Source: Streptomyces sp. TBY4 (GTDB taxonomy: Bacteria > Actinomycetota > Actinomycetes > Streptomycetales > Streptomycetaceae). From it: a DNA stretch of 64,000 nucleotides. Shown here piece after piece: positions 1 to 9,178 of this stretch. Location of the stretch: assembly GCF_024213195.1 (NCBI RefSeq), contig NZ_JANAVF010000007.1, positions 400,551 through 464,550 of the forward strand, read 5' to 3'. The number at the start of each line of letters is the position of its first letter. Within the stretch, counting starts at the first letter, position 1. A model generated the notes under the pieces. That model was not told where the DNA came from and did no database searches. It saw nothing but the letters and a program-made list of their open reading frames with translations. The position numbers and the translations under genes were made by a program.

Positions 1-710
1 AACTCCACGGCGAACCGCTGCCCCAGGTACCCGCGCCGGAGGTACGGCCGCAGGTCGGTGGCGCCGGCGCCGCGCACCGAGGGCCGCAGCAGCCAGAGGC
101 CGAGCGCGAGCGCGGGCAGCGCGGAGAGCCCCCACACCAGGACCAGCCGGGCGGCCGGGGAGCCCGTCGGCTGGAGCAGCAGCGCACCCGCCGCGCAGGC
201 GAGGCGCAGCGTGTCGGCGGCCAGGGCCCGCCCGGGCGCCCGCAGGGCGGAGAAGCAGGAGCGCAGCCCGTCCTGCAGCAGCACCAGGGGCAGGACGAGT
301 CCCAGTGCGAGGAAGGCCCGGCCGGTGGCCCCGGGCAGCAGCAGCCCGACCAGGGCCAGTGCGGCGCCGGCCGCGACCGAGGCGGCCCCGGTGAAGGCGA
401 GCCCCGAGCGGCAGGCCGTGGCCAGGCGGCCCGAGCCGGGGGCTTCCTTCTCCAGCACCAGGGCCTGGCCCACGTAGGCCGTGTTCAGGCCGAGCAGCAC
501 GCTGAAGGTCACGTAGACCATCGAGAAGTCGGCGAACCCGGCCGCCGGGGAGAGCCGGGCGGCGAGGACCAGGACCAGGATGTTCGTGGCGCTGGACGCG
601 GCCTGGTCCAGTACCGAGGCGACCGCCGCGAGGCCGCCTCTTCCGGATCCTGCCGGGCGGCGCGGGCCCGGCAGGATCCGGAGGAGACGGCCTGGGCCGC
701 GTCGGCTCAC
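1..710 (-). CDS. Polysaccharide flippase / membrane transport protein (partial)
   Basis: This is the N-terminal part of an integral membrane protein; the rest lies beyond the left edge. After an arginine-rich cytosolic start the reading frame gives repeated hydrophobic helices rich in Leu, Ala and Val, with short charged loops, in the style of the MATE/MOP flippases that move lipid-linked sugar repeat units across the membrane. The GTG start at 710 overlaps the stop of the Wzz/kinase-like gene by GTGA, so the two are translationally coupled. That neighbour and the GT4 gene next to it are the main support for a Wzx-like role in exopolysaccharide assembly. No diagnostic motif is visible in the part present. 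Confidence 0.7.
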   Translation of the reverse strand, partial: MSRRGPGRLLRILPGPRRPAGSGRGGLAAVASVLDQAASSATNILVLVLAARLSPAAGFADFSMVYVTFSVLLGLNTAYVGQALVLEKEAPGSGRLATACRSGLAFTGAASVAAGAALALVGLLLPGATGRAFLALGLVLPLVLLQDGLRSCFSALRAPGRALAADTLRLACAAGALLLQPTGSPAARLVLVWGLSALPALALGLWLLRPSVRGAGATDLRPYLRRGYLGQRFAVE

Positions 711-2476
711 CGCCGGCCCGGTTGGACCGTACGCAGGGCGACCGTGTCCGTGCCGTCGCCCGGGATGTGGCGCGAGGCGTCGGCGGCGGCCACCTCGTAC
801 GGGATCGGCTGCGGCTCTCCCGGCCGGGGCGCGGGCCGGGGCCCGGGCGCGGGCCTGGGCTCCTCGGCGGCGGGGCCGCCGCCCTTGGGGGCCCGGCCGA
901 GGCCGCGCCTCTTCTCGCCGGGCAGCGGCGCGTGCAGGACAGCGCCGAGCACCGTGCCGCCGGCCCCGCCGACCAGCTCGCGGATGCGGGAGAGGTCGGT
1001 GCGGCGCACCGCGCCGGGGTTGCAGACGACCAGGACCCCGTCGACGCGGTCGACGAGCGCGAGGGCGTCGGCGTACGAGAGCACGGGCGGGGCGAGCACC
1101 ACGACGGTGGAGTTGGGGGAGTCGGCCTCGGAGATCAGCCGGGAGGCCCGCTGCGAGGTCAGCGCGCGGGCCACGTTGCGCACCCGCTCGCCCGGGATCA
1201 GGTCGAAGCTGCCCGACTCCCCGGCGTCCACGAGGAGCTGGCGGCCGTCGGGCCACTCGGTCTCCCCGGGCTGCGCGCCCGGTCCGCCCTGCGCCTTGCT
1301 CCAGCGCGGCCGCCCGGCCGCGTCGGTGGGCAGCTGGCTGGCGAGGACGGGGGTGCGCAGGTCGGCCTCGATGAGGAGCACGTCCTTGCCGGTCTCGGCG
1401 AAGGAGGCCGCCAGGTTCACCGCGACGGCCGCCGCGATCTCGCTGCTGCCGCGCGGGGCGACCACGAGGAGGCGGCGCCGGTCGGCGAAGCGGGAGTCGT
1501 AGGCGAGCCGGAAGGCCACCGAGCGGAACTCCTCGGCCAGCCGGGGGTCCTCCTCTCCGGCGGCGAGCAGCGGCCCGCCGTCGGCCTTGCCCCGCGGCAG
1601 GGAACCGAGGACCGGCGCGCGCAGGGCCCGGGCGACGTCGCCCTCGGAGCGCGGGGCCGGGTCGAAGACGAGGCGCACCCAGGCGCCGAGCAGGCCGAGG
1701 GCGAGACCGACGGCCGCGCCGAGCGCGAGCGACATGGGAAGTCCGGGGCCGTCGGCCCCGTGCGGCGGGACGGCGGAGCTGGTGACCCGGCCCGGGGTCA
1801 TGTCCAGGGCCTGGAGCTTGGCGATGTTGCCGTTGAGGGTGTTGATCTTGCTCTGCTGGTCGGTCTTGGCGGAGTACGCGGCGTCCCGCGCGGGACCGGC
1901 CGGCATGCCGGTGATCTGCCTGGACAGCTCTTCGAGCTGCTTGGCGACCGGTTCGCGCTGCTCCTGGTAGCCCTTGACCATCTTGTCGCGGGTGACGTCG
2001 AGGGCCTCCTGCCGCTTGAGCAGGTAGGCCTCGGTCAGTGCGTTGGCGCGCCGGGCGGCCTCGGCGGGGGAGGCGGCGGTGTAGGTGAAGCGCAGCACCA
2101 TCGTCTGCGGGGGGTTGGTCACCTGCAGGCCGGCGCGCAGGGCCGCGAAGTCGGTGGCCGAGACCCCGAGCTTCTTCGCGGCCTCGTTGGCTATGGAGCT
2201 GGAGAGCGCGACCTGCCGCTCCGAGCCGATGTTGATCGCCTTGTCGGGGGCGAGGCTCGGGTTGAAGGGGTCGTCGGTGGGGGCGCGCAGCACGATGTCG
2301 GCGGTGGCCACGTAGGTGTCCGCCGTGGAGACGCCGAGGTAGACCCCGCCGAGCAGGCCGATGCCCACGCCCGCGCCGATGAGCCGGCGGTAGCGCAGGA
2401 GCTGGCGGAACTGGTCCCGGAGCAGGTCCGGTTCGTCCTCGCCCGGAGCCGCTGCCGGCCGGTTGGTCTCGATCAC
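707..2476 (-). CDS. Wzz / BY-kinase-like polysaccharide chain-length protein
   Basis: A 589-residue two-helix inner-membrane protein. The first transmembrane segment is near residues 32-50 and the second near 250-272. Between them lies a Wzz-type extracellular helical region, and a cytoplasmic P-loop ATPase-like domain follows. Such proteins set chain length or control export of capsular and exopolysaccharides. The Walker A' strand is recognisable (VLLIEADLRTP), but the Walker A loop is not: where a kinase has GEGKST this protein reads APRGSSEIAAA, and there is no tyrosine-rich tail. I infer a co-polymerase or scaffold that has lost ATP-dependent autophosphorylation. The GTG start overlaps the upstream glycosyltransferase stop, so the genes form one operon with the flippase. 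Confidence 0.75.
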   Translation of the reverse strand: MIETNRPAAAPGEDEPDLLRDQFRQLLRYRRLIGAGVGIGLLGGVYLGVSTADTYVATADIVLRAPTDDPFNPSLAPDKAINIGSERQVALSSSIANEAAKKLGVSATDFAALRAGLQVTNPPQTMVLRFTYTAASPAEAARRANALTEAYLLKRQEALDVTRDKMVKGYQEQREPVAKQLEELSRQITGMPAGPARDAAYSAKTDQQSKINTLNGNIAKLQALDMTPGRVTSSAVPPHGADGPGLPMSLALGAAVGLALGLLGAWVRLVFDPAPRSEGDVARALRAPVLGSLPRGKADGGPLLAAGEEDPRLAEEFRSVAFRLAYDSRFADRRRLLVVAPRGSSEIAAAVAVNLAASFAETGKDVLLIEADLRTPVLASQLPTDAAGRPRWSKAQGGPGAQPGETEWPDGRQLLVDAGESGSFDLIPGERVRNVARALTSQRASRLISEADSPNSTVVVLAPPVLSYADALALVDRVDGVLVVCNPGAVRRTDLSRIRELVGGAGGTVLGAVLHAPLPGEKRRGLGRAPKGGGPAAEEPRPAPGPRPAPRPGEPQPIPYEVAAADASRHIPGDGTDTVALRTVQPGRR

Positions 2477-3708
2477 GGCCGGGGACCCCCAAGTGCTTCG
2501 TCCATCAGTGCGTCGATGCGGGCGAGGCCCGCCTCACGGCTCAGGTGCGCCGCCACGTGGCGCGGCCCGGCCGCGCCCAGCGCGTCCGCGCCCGCGGGGT
2601 CCTCGGCCAGTGCCCGTACGGCCTTCAGCAGGGCCTCCGGGTTCTCCGGCGGTACGAGCACCCCGGCGCCCGAGCGTTCCACTTCCTGGGCGGTTCCGCC
2701 CCGTGCCGCGACGGAGGCGACGACGGGACGGCCGGCCTGGAAGTACGAGGTCAGCTTGGACGGCACGCTCATGTCCATCACGGCGGCGTGCTGCGTGACC
2801 GCGAGCACGTCCGCCGCGGCGAGGATATCGGGGAACTCGCCGTCGGCGGCAGGGGGGATGATGTCGAGGTTGGGGACGTCGGCCGCCATGTCGGCGAGGG
2901 CGGAGCGCTGGCTGCCGTCACCCATCAGTACGAAACGGACGCTCGGGTCCAGCCGGGCGGCGCCGACGAGGACCTCCAGCCCCTGCTTGAGCCCCATGTT
3001 CCCGGAGTGCAGGACGACGGTCTGGCCGGGGGCCCAGCCGAGGTGGTGGCGGGTCCGGCCGCGAGGGGAGGTGGGCTGTGCCACGTGGGACCAGTTCGGG
3101 ACGAGCCGGATCCGCCGGGGGTCCACGCCCATGCCGGTGACCCGGTCGACGAAGGTCTCGTGGATCACGCCGACGAGGGTGGCCCGCTTCAGGGCGTGGG
3201 CCTCGGCCCGCCCGGCGAACGCGGCCGCCTTGTCCCCACCGCTGATTCCGCTCTGCGCGGCGGCGGCGCCCATGAGGTCCTGGACGACCGGGACGAAGGG
3301 GACCTTCCAGCGCGCCGCGAGGCGCGCGGCCAGCAGGCCGCCGGCCAGGCTCGGCATCTGGGCGAGGACCGCGTCGGGCTTCGGCATCCGGGGCGGGGCC
3401 ACGGAGCCGTGCAGCAGGATCGATCCTTCGAACAGGGCCCGGCGGACGGCGGTCTGGCGCGGGGGGACGGTGTGCGCGCGCCGGTGCACGGTGACGCCCG
3501 CGCGCTGTTCCGTGCGCCGGAGCGCCCCCTTGTACTCCGGCTCGACGGACCAGGCCGGGTAGTGGGGCATGCCCGCCAGGACGTGGGTCTCGTGGCCGAG
3601 GTCGGCCCAGTGCTCCGCGATCTGGGTGGCGTACGGGCCGATGCCCGTGTGCTCCGGGGCGTAATTTGTGGAAACCAACAGTAGGCGCCGGTGGCCGGAT
3701 CTCGACAC
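2473..3708 (-). CDS. GT4-family glycosyltransferase (WcaI-like)
   Basis: A 411-residue cytosolic or membrane-associated glycosyltransferase of the GT-B fold. The N-terminal domain starts with a beta strand and a loop typical of WcaI-like enzymes (STNYAPEHTGIGPY). The C-terminal nucleotide-sugar domain carries the family stretch ending in a donor-binding acidic/Gly region (VVLHSGNMGLKQGLE, then GRPVVASVAARGGTA). It should add one sugar to a lipid-linked repeat unit for the neighbouring flippase. A longer frame begins at 3741, but GTG at 3708 is preceded by a purine-rich GGGGAGAGGGGGA block at good distance, so I prefer it. The stop overlaps the next gene by GTGA. Confidence 0.8.
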   Translation of the reverse strand: MSRSGHRRLLLVSTNYAPEHTGIGPYATQIAEHWADLGHETHVLAGMPHYPAWSVEPEYKGALRRTEQRAGVTVHRRAHTVPPRQTAVRRALFEGSILLHGSVAPPRMPKPDAVLAQMPSLAGGLLAARLAARWKVPFVPVVQDLMGAAAAQSGISGGDKAAAFAGRAEAHALKRATLVGVIHETFVDRVTGMGVDPRRIRLVPNWSHVAQPTSPRGRTRHHLGWAPGQTVVLHSGNMGLKQGLEVLVGAARLDPSVRFVLMGDGSQRSALADMAADVPNLDIIPPAADGEFPDILAAADVLAVTQHAAVMDMSVPSKLTSYFQAGRPVVASVAARGGTAQEVERSGAGVLVPPENPEALLKAVRALAEDPAGADALGAAGPRHVAAHLSREAGLARIDALMDEALGGPRP

Positions 3709-3794
3709 TGGACGTCCCCCTCTCCCCAGAATGATGCGCACGTCACCCTATTCGTTCACCGACAACAGGGGGAACGTGCGCGCTATTGTCTGCT

Positions 3795-3821
3795 AATCCG
3801 CCACACCCGTGTGTGCGGATT
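3795..3821. promoter_or_regulatory. Near-perfect dyad upstream of the cytidylyltransferase gene
   Basis: AATCCGC at 3795-3801 and GCGGATT at 3815-3821 flank an inner CACAC/GTGTG pair, giving a 27-base near-palindrome. It ends just before the GGGGGAT ribosome binding site of the gene starting at 3836, inside the divergent region shared with the glycosyltransferase. It could be an operator or an RNA hairpin covering the ribosome site. Confidence 0.5.
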
Positions 3822-3835
3822 CTGGGGGATGACAC

Positions 3836-4324
3836 GTGACGGAGCCGGATATGTCGGAATTTGCCGAGCATGGCGGGAGACCACGCCGAATCGGCTATGC
3901 ACCAGGTGCCTACGATCTATTCCATATCGGACACCTCAACATCCTTCGGCATGCCCGGAGTCAGTGCGACTACCTGGTGGCCGGAGTGGTGTCCGACGAA
4001 ATGGCGGAGCTCGCCAAGGGGCGCCGCCCGGTGATCCCCCTCGTCGAACGACTGGAGATCGTCCGCAGCGTCCAGTACGTGGATGAGGCTTTTGTGGAGA
4101 CCGTTCCGGACAAGGTCGAAACGTGGAAACAAGTCCGTTTCGACGTCATATTCAAGGGCGACGACTGGCGCGGCACTCCCAAGGGCGAGCAGCTGGAGCG
4201 GGACTTCGCCGTGCACGGGGTCGAAGTCGTCTATTTCCCGTACACGGTCCACACCTCCAGCACCCAGCTGCGCCGGGCCCTGGACGTGCTGTCGGAGCCG
4301 ACCGCCACCGAACAGCGGGGCTGA
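3836..4324 (+). CDS. Cytidylyltransferase-like nucleotidyltransferase (TagD type)
   Basis: A 162-residue protein of the HxGH nucleotidyltransferase superfamily. The nucleotide-binding signature HIGH sits near residue 29 after a YAPGAYDLF strand, and the C-terminal SSTQLR matches the ISSTxIR motif. Relatives transfer CMP from CTP to glycerol-3-phosphate, ethanolamine phosphate or sugar phosphates. The acceptor cannot be told from the sequence. The GTG start has GGGGGAT six bases upstream; ATG at 3851 is an alternative. The gene faces a CDP-alcohol phosphotransferase only 67 bases away, which suggests it makes the CDP-activated alcohol that enzyme uses. Codons near the start are less GC-rich than in neighbours. 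Confidence 0.75.
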   Translation: MTEPDMSEFAEHGGRPRRIGYAPGAYDLFHIGHLNILRHARSQCDYLVAGVVSDEMAELAKGRRPVIPLVERLEIVRSVQYVDEAFVETVPDKVETWKQVRFDVIFKGDDWRGTPKGEQLERDFAVHGVEVVYFPYTVHTSSTQLRRALDVLSEPTATEQRG

Positions 4325-4391
4325 CCGGCCCCTCGGGGAACAGCCCTGCGGCGGGCTCCGGTTCAGGTTCCGGTTCCGACTCCGCTCCCGG

Positions 4392-5138
4392 TCACCTCGG
4401 TACGGCGCTGAGCTCCCGGAACCACTTCGCGAGGAACGCCACCAGGAACAGCGCGGCCATCACACCCGCCCCGGCGTACGCCCAGCGGAACACCCCGCTG
4501 CCGCCGAGGAGCAGGAACACCAGGCAGAACACCCCGTAGTCCACGGGCAGCAGCACCACCGCGCGCAGGGTCGACGGTGCGGCGGCCGCACTCCCCGGCG
4601 CCGGCTTCGGCTTGAGCTTCTCCGTCAGCAGCCCCCCGAAGAAGGTCACGACCGCGGCGAGCTGGAAGCCCAGGGGCACCAGCAGCCAGCCGGCCGACGC
4701 GGCCCCGTCCGCCCCGCCGCCGCCGGTCCCGTACTCCCCGGGGAAGCGGTAGAAGGCGATCAGCACGCAGGTGTGCAGAGCGGTGAGCTTCGCGCAGTCC
4801 ACGACGTGGTCCAGCCACTCGCCCGCCGCGCTGCCGCCCCCGCGGAGCCGGGCCAGCTGCCCGTCGGCGGAGTCGAAGGCGAAGCCGACGGCGAGCAGGG
4901 CCCAGACCGTGACGCCCAGCCCCCACGAGGGCGGGACCAGGGCGACGGTGGCCGCGCCCGCGAAGCTCAGGGCGGCGCTGATCAGCGTCACCTGGTTCGG
5001 GGTGAGCCCGAGCGCGTACGACCCGGCGGCCAGGTACCGCCCGACGGGCCGGTTGATGAACCGGGAGTAGAGCGACACCCCCTTCGCCGACTTCTGCGCC
5101 CCGCGCAGCTCCCGCAGCGCGGTCCCGACAGTCGCCAT
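4392..5138 (-). CDS. CDP-alcohol phosphatidyltransferase family protein
   Basis: A 248-residue membrane enzyme with several hydrophobic helices. It carries the full family signature DG-x2-AR-x8-G-x3-D-x3-D: DSADGQLAR, then GEWLDHVVD. The four aspartates bind two metal ions and catalyse transfer of a phospho-alcohol from a CDP carrier to an acceptor hydroxyl, for example in phospholipid or phosphoglycolipid synthesis. ATG at 5138 is chosen over GTG at 5144 because GAGGGG lies eight bases before it. The convergent cytidylyltransferase is a plausible source of the CDP donor. The nearby polysaccharide genes suggest a cell-envelope product, but the substrate is unknown. Confidence 0.85.
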   Translation of the reverse strand: MATVGTALRELRGAQKSAKGVSLYSRFINRPVGRYLAAGSYALGLTPNQVTLISAALSFAGAATVALVPPSWGLGVTVWALLAVGFAFDSADGQLARLRGGGSAAGEWLDHVVDCAKLTALHTCVLIAFYRFPGEYGTGGGGADGAASAGWLLVPLGFQLAAVVTFFGGLLTEKLKPKPAPGSAAAAPSTLRAVVLLPVDYGVFCLVFLLLGGSGVFRWAYAGAGVMAALFLVAFLAKWFRELSAVPR

Positions 5139-5198
5139 GGGCACAACCCCTCGAGCATCCGTGTGTGCGTGTGTGTGTTCGTGCGTACGAAGGCCACA

Positions 5199-7589
<2,391 letters not shown>

Positions 7590-7708
7590 TGCCCGCCTCC
7601 ACGGCTCTCGGTACCTGCGGGGGTGGGGGAAGTGCGGCCCCGGCGTCCCTGCCGCGGCCCGCCCCCGTCCGGTCCTTCCCACTGTTCTGCCCGGACTGTC
7701 CTGCCTGG

Positions 7709-7729
7709 AACGTGGGCCGTGCCCACGTT
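7709..7729. promoter_or_regulatory. Perfect 9-bp inverted repeat between glgX and the L,D-transpeptidase
   Basis: AACGTGGGC at 7709-7717 and GCCCACGTT at 7721-7729 flank a three-base centre. The dyad sits 31 bases before the transpeptidase start in the divergent intergenic region, in the position of an operator or a leader hairpin. No T run follows, so it does not look like a terminator. Confidence 0.5.
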
Positions 7730-7760
7730 TCCCCCGGAGGGGCCCGGTCGTTGGAGGAAC

Positions 7761-8990
7761 GTGACTTTTCTGACGAGGCGGGCAGGGGCGGGCTTGGCCG
7801 CCGTGGCGGCATGGGCGGGCCTCCTCGGCGGCCTGGCCGGATGCACCGGGGACGGCGGCTCCCCGATCGAGATCCAGCTGCCCGGCAAACCCCGGTCACC
7901 GGACGAGGCGATCAGGATCACCCCCGGGGACAACGCCAAGGGGGTGCCCGCCGAGGGTCCGCTGAGGGTCACCGTGCCGGAGGGCCGGCTGGAGCGGGTC
8001 GTGGTCACCAAGGTGGAGGACGCCCAGGAGGAGAAGGTGCCCGGCACCATCGCCGTCGACGGGCTCAGCTGGAGCCCCGACCCGCAGGCGGGGCGGCTCG
8101 CGCTCGCGGCCAAGTACACCGTGGACGCGGTCGCGCTCGACGGGCACAACCGCCGCCAGGCCCGGCACACCACCTTCACCACCTACGTTCCCGAGGAGCG
8201 GTTCATCGGCTACTTCAAGCCGGAGAACCGCTCGACCGTCGGCACCGGCATGATCATCTCCTTCGGGTTCAGCCGCTCCATCGAACGCCGCGCCGACGTG
8301 GAGCGGGCCATCACGATCACCTCCGACCCGGCGGTGGAAGTGGTGGGCCACTGGTTCGGCGACGAGCGCCTGGACTTCCGGCCCAAGTCGTACTGGAAGC
8401 CCGGCACCGAGGTCACGGTCAGGCTGAACCTGCGGGACGTCGAGGGCGCCCCCGGCTCCTACGGCATCCAGGACAAGACCCTGCGCTTCACCGTCGGCCG
8501 CTCCCAGATCTCCACCGTGGACGCGGCCGCGCACACCATGGAGGTCCGGCGCGACGGCGAGCTGCTGTCCACCGTGCCGATCACCGCCGGGGCGCCGAAG
8601 AACATGACCTACAACGGCAAGATGGTGGTGATGGAGCTCTTCGACGTCACCCGGATGAACGGGCAGACCGTCGGCTTCGGCGGCGAGTACGACATCCCCG
8701 ACGTCCCGCACGCCATGCGCCTCACCCGCTCCGGGACCTTCCTGCACGGCAACTACTGGGCCAGCCCCGACACCTTCGGCTCCACCAACGTCAGCCACGG
8801 CTGCATCGGACTGCGCGACAACAAGGGCGGCGGCTCGGACACCCCCGCCGGCTGGTTCTTCGACCGGACCCTGATCGGCGACGTCGTGGAGGTGGTCAAC
8901 TCGCAGGACAAGACGGTCGCTCCGGACAACGGGCTGGGCGGCTGGAACATGTCCTGGCCCGCCTGGGTCGCGGGCTCCGCGATCGGCTGA
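7761..8990 (+). CDS. L,D-transpeptidase lipoprotein with Ig-like domain
   Basis: A 409-residue exported enzyme that forms 3-3 cross-links in peptidoglycan or attaches proteins to it. A signal peptide ends in the lipobox LAGC near residue 32, an Ig-like domain covers about residues 50-130, and the YkuD domain ends with the catalytic signature: His in LHGNYW, then SHGCIGL with the nucleophilic Cys. The GTG start at 7761 is preceded by GGAGGA; the frame is open far upstream, but only this start gives a signal peptide. It is a clear paralogue of the protein at 12463-13689 (shared LDFRP, HGNYWAS, SHGC). With the genes at 9179 and 11583 it forms a cell-wall block. Confidence 0.92.
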   Translation: MTFLTRRAGAGLAAVAAWAGLLGGLAGCTGDGGSPIEIQLPGKPRSPDEAIRITPGDNAKGVPAEGPLRVTVPEGRLERVVVTKVEDAQEEKVPGTIAVDGLSWSPDPQAGRLALAAKYTVDAVALDGHNRRQARHTTFTTYVPEERFIGYFKPENRSTVGTGMIISFGFSRSIERRADVERAITITSDPAVEVVGHWFGDERLDFRPKSYWKPGTEVTVRLNLRDVEGAPGSYGIQDKTLRFTVGRSQISTVDAAAHTMEVRRDGELLSTVPITAGAPKNMTYNGKMVVMELFDVTRMNGQTVGFGGEYDIPDVPHAMRLTRSGTFLHGNYWASPDTFGSTNVSHGCIGLRDNKGGGSDTPAGWFFDRTLIGDVVEVVNSQDKTVAPDNGLGGWNMSWPAWVAGSAIG

Positions 8991-9073
8991 CCACCCCGGG
9001 CCGACCACCCGGGCTGCCCCCCGCCGGCTGCCGTTCCCCGTGCCCGACACCCCAGTCGGGTGATTGTCGTACC

Positions 9074-9099
9074 GGAATGCCGTAGCGGGGGAGTGTCGG
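9074..9099 (+). promoter_or_regulatory. Candidate ECF-sigma promoter of the surface adhesin gene
   Basis: GGAAT at 9074-9078, then 16 bases, then GTCGG at 9095-9099. This is one base from the GGAAC-N16-GTC pattern used by envelope-stress ECF sigma factors such as SigE. It lies about 80 bases upstream of the gene start at 9179. It is weaker evidence than the site at 12364. Confidence 0.4.
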
Positions 9100-9178
9100 T
9101 CCGCCCGGCTCGCCGGAGCCCGCCGCCAGCCTGTACGGGGCCTGCACGCACGCGGCGTCGGGCAACGGACGGAGCGTC

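Noticed and set aside
722..3562. A 946-codon open frame opposite the polysaccharide genes
   Set aside because: It is the antisense shadow of GC-rich minus-strand genes with clear domains; its translation is Gly/Arg/Ala-rich without any motif.
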